Source: DATBLE01 sp036555585
Lineage (GTDB): Bacteria; Actinomycetota; Thermoleophilia; Gaiellales; Gaiellaceae
Assembly: GCA_036555585.1 (NCBI GenBank)
Contig: DATBLE010000050.1
Location: 4,467 to 68,466 of the forward strand
Direction: 5' to 3'
DNA: 64,000 bases
In this document: positions 17,225 to 25,045 of the stretch, piece after piece
Layout of the letters: each line of letters opens with the position of its first letter
How positions within the stretch are numbered: the first letter of the stretch is position 1
Translations under genes and position numbers: made by a program
Notes under the pieces: generated by a model
Databases searched by the model: none
Told to the model about the DNA's origin: nothing
Seen by the model: only the letters and a program-made list of their open reading frames with translations

Positions 17225-18550
17225 ATGGCGGTGCGCAGGTATCACGTCACCACCTTCGGGTGTCAGATGAACGCCCACGACTCCGAGCGGATCAAGGGCA
17301 TGCTCGAGTCGATCGGGCTCGGCGAGGCGCCTACCCAGGAGGCCGCCGACGTGGTCGTCTTCAACACGTGCACGATCCGCGAGAAGCCGGACCAGCGGCT
17401 GGCGGCCCACCTCGCACAGGCGAAGGCCCTGAAGGACGCCGACCCGCAACGCGTCATCGCCGTCGGCGGCTGCTATGCGGAGGCGCAGCGCGAGCGGATC
17501 TTCGACCGCTATCCGTTCGTCGACGTCGCGTTCGGGCCGGGCTCGATCCCGCACCTGGCCGACTGGCTGGGGGCCGGGGGAGAGGGCCCGCGCGGCCGCT
17601 TCGCCGAGTGGGCGCACTTCGCCGGCGACCTGCCCGCCCGGCGCGAGCGACCGTTCCAGGCCTGGGTGCAGGTCTCGATGGGCTGCAACTCGAAGTGCGC
17701 CTACTGCATCGTTCCGGCGGTGCGCGGCCGGGAGCAGTCACGGCGTCCGGGCGACATCGTCGCCGAGGTGGCGGCGCTCGCCGCCGACGGCGTCCGCGAG
17801 ATCACCCTGCTCGGGCAGAACGTGAACTCGTACGGTCGCGACCTGCTGCCCGGGATCCGAACCGGGTTTGCCGAGCTCCTCCAGGCATGCGACGCCGTCG
17901 ACGGGATCGAGCGGATCCGATTCACCAGCCCGCACCCGAAGGACTTCCGCCCCGACGTGATCGAGGCGATGGCGGGCTGCACCGCGGTCTGCGAGCACGC
18001 GCATCTACCGCTCCAGTCCGGGTCGACGTCTGTCCTCAAGCGCATGCGCCGAACGTACTCGCGCGAGCGGTTCACGCGGCTCGTCGCCGACCTGCGCTCG
18101 GCCATCCCGGACCTGGCGCTGACCACGGACCTGATCGTCGGCTTCCCCGGCGAGACCGAGGCCGACTTCCGTCGGACGGCCGAGGCGGTCGAGGAGATCG
18201 GCTTCGACGGAGCCTTCACGTTCGTGTTCTCCCCGCGCAGCGGCACCGAGGCGGCGGCCATGCCCGACCAGGTGCCCGACGAGGTCAAGCGGGACCGGAT
18301 CGAGCGGCTGATCGACGTGGTGCAACGAACTGCGAGCGCGCGCAACGCGGAACGAATCGGTCGCGTCGAGGAAGTCCTCGTCGAGGGGCCGAGCCGCACG
18401 GATCCCGAGCTGCGCCGCGGTCGCACCCGGCGCAACACCACCGTCAACTTCACGGGCGACGCGGCTGCCGGGGAGCTCGTGCCCGTCCGGATCGACGGCG
18501 CAACCTCGACGACGCTCCGCGGCGACCAGGCCCTGCTCGCCGTGGCGTAG
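17225..18550 (+). CDS. miaB: tRNA-2-methylthio-N6-dimethylallyladenosine synthase MiaB
   Basis: Radical SAM methylthiotransferase that adds a methylthio group to i6A37 of tRNAs, acting after MiaA, whose gene lies 740 bases downstream. The N-terminal UPF0004 domain carries three cluster cysteines (FGCQ, NTCTIRE, GGCYAE). The radical SAM motif is GCNSKCAYCIVP near residue 152. A TRAM domain ends the protein (NTTVNFTGD). The product is 441 aa. ATG 17225 is given as start. GTG 17231 is equally possible and fits a leaderless transcript from TACCCT. The stop TAG overlaps the next GTG by one base. Confidence 0.96.
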   Translation: MAVRRYHVTTFGCQMNAHDSERIKGMLESIGLGEAPTQEAADVVVFNTCTIREKPDQRLAAHLAQAKALKDADPQRVIAVGGCYAEAQRERIFDRYPFVDVAFGPGSIPHLADWLGAGGEGPRGRFAEWAHFAGDLPARRERPFQAWVQVSMGCNSKCAYCIVPAVRGREQSRRPGDIVAEVAALAADGVREITLLGQNVNSYGRDLLPGIRTGFAELLQACDAVDGIERIRFTSPHPKDFRPDVIEAMAGCTAVCEHAHLPLQSGSTSVLKRMRRTYSRERFTRLVADLRSAIPDLALTTDLIVGFPGETEADFRRTAEAVEEIGFDGAFTFVFSPRSGTEAAAMPDQVPDEVKRDRIERLIDVVQRTASARNAERIGRVEEVLVEGPSRTDPELRRGRTRRNTTVNFTGDAAAGELVPVRIDGATSTTLRGDQALLAVA

Positions 18551-19290
18551 TGCAGGCGCGCGACCTCGCCTGGGACGGGTGCCTGAACGTCCGCGACCTG
18601 GGCGGGCTACCCACCGAGGACGGGCAGGAGACGCGCTACGGCACGCTGTTCCGTGCGGACAGCGTCGGCCACCTGACCCGCGAGGGCTGGCAGTCGCTCC
18701 TCGACGCGGGTATCGCCCGGATCGTCGACCTCCGCGGCCAGGTGGAGATCGACGAGGATCCGCCGCGCGACTTCGCGGTGGAGGTCGTCCACGTGCCCGT
18801 GCTGGATCACTTCGACGAGGAAGCCTGGGAGGACATCCGTACCCTTTCCGCCGCTGCCCGCTCGCATGCAGCTGCGACCGAGCAGGTCTACCTCCGCTTC
18901 CTGGAGCATTGCCGGCCGAGCTTCGCGCGAGCGGTCGCCGCCGTGGCCGACGCGCCCGGGCCGGTCGTCTTCCACTGCTACAGCGGCAAGGACCGGACCG
19001 GGCTCGTCGCCGCCATCCTGCTGCGGCTGGCCGGAGTGCCGGTCGAGGTGATCGCCGAGGACTACGCGCTCAGCGGTCTCCGCCTTGCGCCGCGCCACCG
19101 CCAGTGGCTCGCCTCCGCCGAGGACGAGATCGAGCGGGCACGGATCGAGCGGATCACGGCCACGCCACGCGACGCGATGTCGGCGGTGCTCGAGGCCGTC
19201 GACCGGCGGTACGGGGGGGTCGAGCGCTACCTGCTCGACGGCGGACTCGCACCGCAGACGCTCCGAGCAGCCCGCTCGCGCCTGCGATGA
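18550..19290 (+). CDS. Tyrosine-protein phosphatase (bacterial Y_phosphatase3 type)
   Basis: A 246-aa cytoplasmic phosphatase with the P-loop HCYSGKDRTG at about residues 141-150 (Cys nucleophile, Arg). The N-terminal motif GCLNVRDLGGLPT and RADSVGHLT are typical of PtpB/IphP-like enzymes that accept phosphotyrosine, phosphoserine or phosphoinositides. The GTG at 18550 overlaps the miaB TAG, and its stop overlaps the miaA ATG, so it is translated between two tRNA-modification genes. Any functional link with tRNA modification is unknown. The substrate is not predictable. Confidence 0.87.
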   Translation: MQARDLAWDGCLNVRDLGGLPTEDGQETRYGTLFRADSVGHLTREGWQSLLDAGIARIVDLRGQVEIDEDPPRDFAVEVVHVPVLDHFDEEAWEDIRTLSAAARSHAAATEQVYLRFLEHCRPSFARAVAAVADAPGPVVFHCYSGKDRTGLVAAILLRLAGVPVEVIAEDYALSGLRLAPRHRQWLASAEDEIERARIERITATPRDAMSAVLEAVDRRYGGVERYLLDGGLAPQTLRAARSRLR

Positions 19291-20177
19291 GCGTTCTCGC
19301 CGTCTTCGGCCCGACGGCCTCGGGCAAGAGCGCCGTGGCCGAGGCGATCGCAGGCCGGATTGCGGCCGAGGTGATCTCGGCGGACTCGGCGCAGCTCTAC
19401 CGAGGGCTGCCGATCCTGACCAACCAGTCGCCTGCCGCGCTCGTGGGCATCTGGGACCTCGACCACGAGGCGTCGGTGGCGGAGTTCCAGACGCTGGCCC
19501 ACGCCGCGATCGACCTGGCACTCACGGCCGGGAGCACTCCGGTGGTCGTCGGTGGGACGGGTCTCTACTTCCGCGCCGCGCTGGCAGACCTCCAGGTCCC
19601 CCCGGCGCCGGCCCCGGGGGCGCGAGAGCGCTGGGGAGCCGTCTACGATCGCGACGGCGCCGACCGGGCGCACGCGATCCTGGCGGGCCTCGACCCCGAG
19701 GCCGCGTCGGCCGTCCATCCCAACGACCGGCGGCGGGTGGTGCGCGCGCTGGAGCTCGCCGACGCGGGCCACTCCCTGCGCGGGAACCGGCTCTGGGCCG
19801 ACGAGTGGCGGCATGCGACGACGATCGTCGGCCTCGACGTCCCGCCGGAGGAGCTCGATCGTCGGATCGAGCGACGAACACGCGCGATGTTCGAAGCGGG
19901 CGTCGAGCAGGAGGTTCGCGCCGCGCTCCAGCAGCCGCTCTCGTCGACCGCGCGGAAGATCATGGGGCTGCGCGAGGTCGCGGAGCTCCCGCCTGCGGAG
20001 GCCGAGACGGAGCTGGTCGCCCGTACCAGGCGGCTTGCCGCCTATCAGCGGAAGTGGATGCGGCGAATCCCCGGCCTCGTTAGCGTGCGGGCCGACCGTT
20101 CTCCCGACGAGGTGGCCGATGACGTTCTCGCGCTGGCGCGCGGCGGGCAACGAGTACCTGCTGGCCGAGAGAGCTGA
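19287..20177 (+). CDS. miaA: tRNA dimethylallyltransferase MiaA
   Basis: Transfers the dimethylallyl group to A37 of UNN-decoding tRNAs, the substrate of MiaB. Motifs are the P-loop GPTASGKS (residues 8-15), DSAQLYRGLPILT, VVVGGTGLYFRA and HPNDRRRVVRALE. At 296 aa it is short for the family. The segment that usually reads GVPHHLLD is replaced by ALVGIWDLDHEAS, so the loop after DSAQ is trimmed. The ATG overlaps the phosphatase stop, and the 3' end overlaps the dapF-like gene by 59 bases. Confidence 0.95.
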   Translation: MSVLAVFGPTASGKSAVAEAIAGRIAAEVISADSAQLYRGLPILTNQSPAALVGIWDLDHEASVAEFQTLAHAAIDLALTAGSTPVVVGGTGLYFRAALADLQVPPAPAPGARERWGAVYDRDGADRAHAILAGLDPEAASAVHPNDRRRVVRALELADAGHSLRGNRLWADEWRHATTIVGLDVPPEELDRRIERRTRAMFEAGVEQEVRAALQQPLSSTARKIMGLREVAELPPAEAETELVARTRRLAAYQRKWMRRIPGLVSVRADRSPDEVADDVLALARGGQRVPAGRES

Positions 20178-20823
20178 GCTCGGCGGGCCGCTCACGCCCG
20201 ACCGAGTGCGCGCCGAGGTCGGCGGTTCCGACGGCCTCCTCGAGGTCGTGTCGGCCGGGGACGCCGAGGCAGAGGTCCTGATCTGGAATCCGGACGGGTC
20301 GCTCGCCGAGATGTCCGGCAACGGGACGCGGATCGCGGCGCGCTGGCTCGCGGACCGGATCGGGGCCGACGCCGTGACGATTCGCGTGGGCGAGCGTGCC
20401 GTTCCCGCGACCGTGCTCTCGGCACAGGAGATCGAGCAGGAGCTGGGCCCCTACGAGGTCTATCCGCAGGAGCGGGTGGCGGGGCTGGCGGTGACGGCCG
20501 TCTCCGTCGGCAATCCGCACGCGGTCGTGGTCGGCGACCCCGACGACCTGCCGCTGATCGGCCCGCTGCTGGAGACGCATCCCCGGTTCCCGGAGCGGAC
20601 GAACGTCCAGGTCGCGCGCGTCGACGCCCCCGGCGCCGTGACCGCGCGGGTCTGGGAACGCGGCGTCGGGGAGACACGCTCCTCGGGGACGAGCGCCGTC
20701 GCGGTGGCGGCTGCGACACACGGCGACGGGGTTGTCGTCGTCACCTTCCCCGGTGGTCCGTTGACCGTTTGCCTCGAGGCCGGGTCGGCCCGCCTGCGGG
20801 GCCCCGTCGAGCGAATCGACTGA
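20119..20823 (+). CDS. dapF: Diaminopimelate epimerase homologue lacking both catalytic cysteines
   Basis: DapF interconverts LL- and meso-diaminopimelate with a Cys/Cys acid-base pair. This 234-aa protein aligns along the whole fold: AAGNEYLL at the N-terminus, NPDGSLAEMSGNGTRIA, VGNPHAVVVGDPD, ERTNVQ and ERGVGETRSSGTSAVA. The substrate-binding Asn, His, Glu and Arg positions are kept. The first catalytic Cys (normally EMCGNG) is Ser66 (TCC at 20314), and the second (normally ACGTG) is Ser189 (TCG at 20683). It is also shorter than the usual ~275 aa. It may not be an epimerase. The start lies inside miaA. The homology is sure; the activity is doubtful. Confidence 0.8.
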   Translation: MTFSRWRAAGNEYLLAERAELGGPLTPDRVRAEVGGSDGLLEVVSAGDAEAEVLIWNPDGSLAEMSGNGTRIAARWLADRIGADAVTIRVGERAVPATVLSAQEIEQELGPYEVYPQERVAGLAVTAVSVGNPHAVVVGDPDDLPLIGPLLETHPRFPERTNVQVARVDAPGAVTARVWERGVGETRSSGTSAVAVAAATHGDGVVVVTFPGGPLTVCLEAGSARLRGPVERID

Positions 20824-21022
20824 CGCGCCGCTGCTGCTCCTGCTGCCGGCGCGCGATGCCGGCACCGAGAAACCGGCGCCGAACCGGCACAGTGGTGTCA
20901 CACGAGCGTGGCTACGCTGGCAATCCCGCCTCGTAACCAGCCCCGGGTGGGTGGGGGTTAGAGACGGGACCTCGCCCCGGCACGACGCTGTCCTCGCGAG
21001 GCCCGGCCGGAAGGGGAGGTGC

Positions 21023-21772
21023 TCAGCTGCCGATGCCGTACTCGCGCAGCGCGTCGTTCAGGGCGACCTTCAGGTCGGTCGACGCGTCGCGGCGCCCGAT
21101 GATCAGCGCGCAGGCGAGCTGGTACGTGCCCGCGGGAAACTCCTTCGGCCGGGTTCCGGGGACGACGATCGAGCGCGGCGGGACGTAGCCGCGATGCTCG
21201 ACCGGCTCGATGCCGGTAACGTCGATGATCGGCACGGACGCCGTCAGGGACACGTTCGGCGCGAGCACCGCGCCCTCGCCGATCCGGACGCCCTCGGTGA
21301 GGATGCAGCGTGAGCCAATGAAGGCACCGTCCTCGACGATCACCGGGCGGGCGTTCACCGGCTCGAGCACGCCGCCGATCCCGACGCCGCCGGCGAGGTG
21401 CACGTCCGCCCCGATCTGGGCGCACGAGCCGACGGTAGCCCAGGTGTCGATCATCGTGCGCGGGCCGACCCAGGCGCCGATGTTCACGTAGCTCGGCATC
21501 ATCACGACCCCCTCCGAGAGGAACGAGCCGTAGCGGGCGACCGCCGGCGGGACGACCCGGACCCCGAGGCCGGCGTACTCGCGCTTGAGCGGGATCTTGT
21601 CGTGGTACTCGAACGGGCCGAGCTCGATCGGCTCCATCTGCCGCTCGCGGAAGTAGTCGAGGATCGCGGCCTTCGCCTCCTCGTTGACGACCCAGTCGTC
21701 CCCCGAGCGCTCGGCGACCCGGATCTGGCCGCGGTCGAGAGCGGCAATCGTCTCCGCGGTCGAGCCCGTCAG
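21023..21772 (-). CDS. dapD: 2,3,4,5-tetrahydropyridine-2,6-dicarboxylate N-succinyltransferase
   Basis: Succinylates tetrahydrodipicolinate in the succinylase branch of lysine/DAP synthesis. A left-handed beta-helix with hexapeptide repeats is clear (MPSYVNIGAWVG, TWATVGSCAQIG, HLAGGVGIGGVLEP). It follows the E. coli-type DapD sequence, but with a shorter N-terminal helical part. The frame has no ATG, GTG or TTG before the conserved RVAERSGDDWVV region. CTG at 21772 overlaps the dapC stop as CTGA, exactly like the ATGA/GTGA couplings elsewhere, and gives 249 aa. I take CTG as start. It is the last gene of dapE-dapC-dapD. Confidence 0.9.
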   Translation of the reverse strand: MTGSTAETIAALDRGQIRVAERSGDDWVVNEEAKAAILDYFRERQMEPIELGPFEYHDKIPLKREYAGLGVRVVPPAVARYGSFLSEGVVMMPSYVNIGAWVGPRTMIDTWATVGSCAQIGADVHLAGGVGIGGVLEPVNARPVIVEDGAFIGSRCILTEGVRIGEGAVLAPNVSLTASVPIIDVTGIEPVEHRGYVPPRSIVVPGTRPKEFPAGTYQLACALIIGRRDASTDLKVALNDALREYGIGS

Positions 21773-22911
21773 AGCACGCCCTCCAGGATCGTCGCCGCGC
21801 GCTTGCACTCCTCGAGCGTCGGAACGAGCGCGATCCTGATGTATCCCTCGCCGGATGCACCCAGGTACGAGCCGGGCGCCACCACGACGCCGTGGCGCAG
21901 CAGCCGCTCGGCGCACGCTTCCGAGGTCTCGTCGCCCGGCACCTCCACCCAGAGATACATGGTTGTCCGGCTGGCGGCGACGCGCCATCCCCTTCGCCCC
22001 AGGACGGGCAGGATGACGTCGCGCTTGCGGCGATACGCGGCCCGCGTCCGCTCGACGTGCGCCTCGTCGCTCCACGCGACGACGGATGCGCGCTGGACGA
22101 ACTCCTGCGGCGCCGCCCCGGTCGACGGCCGGTACGCCTTCAGGGCCGCGACCACCTCCGACGAGCCGGCGACGAAGCCGGACCGGTAGCCGGTCATCGA
22201 CGAGCGCTTCGAGAGCGTCTGGAAGACGGCGACGTTCGAGCGGCCCTCGAGCTCGAGCGCGGAGCGCGGCGGCTCGTCGAACCAGAGCTCGCTGTACGCC
22301 TCGTCCGAGCAGAGCACGAAGTCGTGTTCACGGGCGAGCTCGGCCAGGCGCTCGTAGAACGTCAGGGGCGCGGTCGCGCCGGTCGGGTTGTTCGGGTAGT
22401 TGACCCAGAACAGCGCGACCCGGTCCCAATCGGCGGCGTCCTCCAGGTCGGGCAGGAAGCCGTTCGACTCCAGCAGCGGCAGCGCCTGCACGCGCGCGCC
22501 CGCGAAGGCCGCACCGCGGGCGGGCACCGGGTACCCCGGCTCGGTGACGACGACCGTGTCCTTCCGCCCGTTCGGGTCGACGATCAGCTGCGCGAAGCTG
22601 AAGATCGCCTCCTTGCTCCCGTAAGTCGGGATCACCTCGGCGTCGGGATCGAGCCGCGCCCCGAACCGCCGCTCGCACCAGCCCGCGATCGCCTGCCGCA
22701 GCTCGGCCAGGCCCTCCGCCTTCGGGTAGCCCATCCGCTCGCGGAGGCCGTCGGCCAGCGCCCGGAGGATCAGCGGGTCGGTCGGCTCGCGCGGGTCGCC
22801 CTGGCCGAAGTCGACGATCTCGATCCCGGCTTCGGCCGCCTCGCGCTTCGCCTGCTCGATCCGGACGAACGGGTACGTGCCCTGGGCGGCGAGGACGGGG
22901 GAGACCTGCAT
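21769..22911 (-). CDS. dapC: N-succinyldiaminopimelate aminotransferase
   Basis: A PLP-dependent class I/II aminotransferase of 380 aa, placed by context as the transaminase acting between DapD and DapE. Visible motifs: YPKAEGLAELRQAIAGW, the aspartate-aminotransferase-like NYPNNPTGA, CSDEAYSEL, and the PLP lysine in TLSKRSSMTGYRSGF (about residue 231). The ATG at 22911 follows the dapE stop by nine bases, and the stop overlaps the dapD CTG. Other aminotransferase activities cannot be excluded from sequence, but the operon makes the DAP role very likely. Confidence 0.92.
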   Translation of the reverse strand: MQVSPVLAAQGTYPFVRIEQAKREAAEAGIEIVDFGQGDPREPTDPLILRALADGLRERMGYPKAEGLAELRQAIAGWCERRFGARLDPDAEVIPTYGSKEAIFSFAQLIVDPNGRKDTVVVTEPGYPVPARGAAFAGARVQALPLLESNGFLPDLEDAADWDRVALFWVNYPNNPTGATAPLTFYERLAELAREHDFVLCSDEAYSELWFDEPPRSALELEGRSNVAVFQTLSKRSSMTGYRSGFVAGSSEVVAALKAYRPSTGAAPQEFVQRASVVAWSDEAHVERTRAAYRRKRDVILPVLGRRGWRVAASRTTMYLWVEVPGDETSEACAERLLRHGVVVAPGSYLGASGEGYIRIALVPTLEECKRAATILEGVL

Positions 22912-22920
22912 GGCGAAACG

Positions 22921-23976
22921 CTAGACCATCGACCCTGACGCGAAGCGGCGGAGCACCTCGAACGTCCGCTCGAGCTCGGCGATCTCGACGCGCTCGTCGC
23001 GACGGTGCGCGTAGCGCGTCGCGCCGGGGCCGAAGTTGACCGCGTCGAGGCCCTGGCCCGCGAACTCGGCGACCGGCGTCCAGGCCTGCTTCGGCTCGAG
23101 CGCCAGCCCGCCGGCCTCCCGCAACCGCTCGACGAGGGGAGAGTCGGTCGCCACCCTGGCAGGAGGCGAGTTGGAGGTGATCTCGACGTCGCCGCCGACC
23201 AGCTCGCGCAGCCGCGTCTCGGCGTCCGCCGGCGTCCGGTTCGGCGCGTACCGGTAGTTGAGCCGGACCTCGACGCGATCGGGGACGACGTTGTCGGCGA
23301 TCCCGCCCTCGATCCGGGTCGCGCTCAGCACCTCGACGAACGTCAGGCCGCCGACGTCGACCTCCACCGGCCGGCAGGCGACCACCGGCGCCAGGCCGCG
23401 GACGGCGACGTCGATCGCGTTCACGCCCTGCCACGGGCGGGCCGAGTGGGCGCTCTCGCCGTGGAAGACGGCGGTCGCGCTCAGGTTGCCCAGACAGCCC
23501 GCGTGAATGGCGTTGTCGGTCGGCTCCAGCACGACGACCAGGTCGGAGTCGAGCACGAGTGGCGCCTCTGCGAAGACCCGGGGCAGCGCGCTCTCCTCGG
23601 CCGGCAGCTCCTCGCGGACGAAGAACAGGAAGCCGAGGTCGCAGCCGAGCCCGGACGGCTCCGTCGTCGCCCAGCGGGCCAGCTCGACCATCACCGCGAG
23701 GCCGCCCTTCATGTCGCTCGCGCCGAGGCCGACCACGCAGCCGTCCTCGAGGCGGCCGGGGATGTTCTCCTGGGCCGGAACCGTGTCGAGATGGCCCGCG
23801 AGCAGCACCAGCGGCCGGCCCGTTCGGGGAGTCCCGAACAGCAGCGCCTCCTCGGTCGCGTAGGTGAGCGGGAGGGACACCGCGTGGCGGACGTGCTCCA
23901 GGATGCGGCCCTCGTTCCGGCTCTGGGACGGGATGTTCACGAGCTCCAGCGTGCGGCGGGCGAGGTCGGCAGTCAT
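22921..23976 (-). CDS. dapE: Succinyl-diaminopimelate desuccinylase
   Basis: An M20-family metallo-amidohydrolase that releases succinate to give LL-diaminopimelate. The 351-aa protein has the metal motifs GHLDTVP (about residue 61) and GASDMKGGLAVMVEL, and the catalytic Glu pair in FFVREELPAEES. The dimerisation (lid) domain is inserted after LEPTDNAIHAGC. The ATG at 23976 is the first gene of the minus-strand dap operon. The upstream intergenic region is shared with a divergent secreted-protein gene. The reading frame stays open far upstream, but that part is antisense to the secreted protein. Confidence 0.92.
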   Translation of the reverse strand: MTADLARRTLELVNIPSQSRNEGRILEHVRHAVSLPLTYATEEALLFGTPRTGRPLVLLAGHLDTVPAQENIPGRLEDGCVVGLGASDMKGGLAVMVELARWATTEPSGLGCDLGFLFFVREELPAEESALPRVFAEAPLVLDSDLVVVLEPTDNAIHAGCLGNLSATAVFHGESAHSARPWQGVNAIDVAVRGLAPVVACRPVEVDVGGLTFVEVLSATRIEGGIADNVVPDRVEVRLNYRYAPNRTPADAETRLRELVGGDVEITSNSPPARVATDSPLVERLREAGGLALEPKQAWTPVAEFAGQGLDAVNFGPGATRYAHRRDERVEIAELERTFEVLRRFASGSMV

Positions 23977-24099
23977 CCCGGGAGAGGTTAACCGCGTGCG
24001 AGCGAGGTGTAAGCGTCTCGCAAAGAGCCCGTTTTGCGGCCGCCGGTCGGGGAATCGACGTCTCGCAAGGCAACGCGAGCGACACGAAAGGGGTTGGGA

Positions 24100-24936
24100 A
24101 TGCGCACGAGAGAGAGAAGACGCTGGGCTGCCCTGGGGGCCGCCTTCGGCGCGGGGGTGGCCACGGTCGTCGTTGCCGCCCTGACGGCGTTCGTCACCTC
24201 GGGCGGCGCCGCCGGCACGGTGGCTCCGGACAACACGAACCCGCCGACGATCAGCGGGACGCCCGAGGAGGGCAGCACGCTCCACGCTACCCGCGGAACG
24301 TGGACGAACAGCCCGACCGACTACAACTACTACTGGCTCCGCTGCGACAAGAACGGCGGCAGCTGCGCGAACATCAACGGAGCCGGCGGCCAGCGTTCCT
24401 ACAAGCTGACCTCGGCCGACGTCGGCAACACGGTCCGGTTCCGCGTCCGGGCGCAGAACGCCAGCGGAGCGACGAACGCAACGTCCGTCCCGACGGCGGT
24501 GATCACCAAGGCGACGCCGCCGACGCCGTCTCGGCCGACCGGCTGCCCGGCGAACGGCAATCCGGACCAGGTCAGCCAGATGTCGCTGCCGGCCAGGCTG
24601 ATCATCGACCAGTTCCAGGCGCAGCCGTCGCCGGTCACCGGCGGAACGCAGTCGTTCGTGTTCCGCGTCCACGTGACGTCGACGTGCACCGGTCCGGTGC
24701 AGGGGGCGATCGTGTACGCGACGCCGACACCGTTCAACCAGTTCGGAGCGACCCAGAGCAACTCCGGCTCCGACGGCTGGGCGACGCTCACCTTCGACCG
24801 GCAGGCGAACTTCCCCGTGAACGGGAAGCAGCAGATCCTCGCGATGTTCGTCCGCGCGAGCAAGCCGGGCGAGAGCACCCTCGCGGGCATCACGGGCTTC
24901 CGGCTCGTCAACGTGCCGGTGAGCCTGCACGGGTAG
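24100..24936 (+). CDS. Secreted Ig-like domain protein of unknown function
   Basis: A 278-aa exported protein. A basic N-terminus and a hydrophobic segment (about residues 10-36) form a signal peptide or anchor. It is followed by a fibronectin/Ig-like repeat of a type common in surface proteins of this lineage (NPPTISGTPEEGSTLHATRG, YWLRCDKNGGSC, SADVGNTVRFRVRAQN). A Pro/Thr linker and a second beta-rich domain with one cysteine pair complete it. The ATG at 24100 has a purine-rich ribosome site upstream. It is divergent from dapE. Function is unknown; an adhesion or surface role is only a guess. Confidence 0.7.
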   Translation: MRTRERRRWAALGAAFGAGVATVVVAALTAFVTSGGAAGTVAPDNTNPPTISGTPEEGSTLHATRGTWTNSPTDYNYYWLRCDKNGGSCANINGAGGQRSYKLTSADVGNTVRFRVRAQNASGATNATSVPTAVITKATPPTPSRPTGCPANGNPDQVSQMSLPARLIIDQFQAQPSPVTGGTQSFVFRVHVTSTCTGPVQGAIVYATPTPFNQFGATQSNSGSDGWATLTFDRQANFPVNGKQQILAMFVRASKPGESTLAGITGFRLVNVPVSLHG

Positions 24937-24942
24937 CACAAC

Positions 24943-25012
24943 GGAACCGGGGACAGGCCCAAGAAAAGGGCCTGTCCCTCTCTGTGCTCATCATCTGCCT
25001 GTCCCCGGTTCC
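24943..25012. repeat. Dispersed palindromic repeat GGGACAGG, copy A (doublet)
   Basis: A 70-base composite palindrome. Outer arms of 16 bases, GGAACCGGGGACAGGC (24943-24958) and its exact complement (24997-25012), enclose an inner hairpin (GGGACAGGCCC with GGGCCTGTCCC) and the tag TCTCTGTGCTCATCAT. Bases 24971-24995 are identical, in reverse complement, to 54928-54952. It lies between the Ig-like gene and hflX. Confidence 0.8.
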
Positions 25013-25032
25013 TTTCCTCCCGAACGACGTGG

Positions 25033-25038
25033 GATACT
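25033..25038 (+). promoter_or_regulatory. -10 element of hflX
   Basis: GATACT ends seven bases before the GTG at 25046 and starts 21 bases after repeat copy A. A transcript starting here would be leaderless. Confidence 0.5.
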
Positions 25039-25045
25039 TCGGGCC

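Noticed and set aside
23977..24099. Lysine riboswitch or similar before the dap operon
   Set aside because: The dapE leader is too short and lacks any recognisable riboswitch core.
22921..24939. Possibility that dapE has a 320-residue N-terminal extension
   Set aside because: The extra part is antisense to the secreted Ig-like protein, has no homology character, and the ATG at 23976 gives a normal DapE length.
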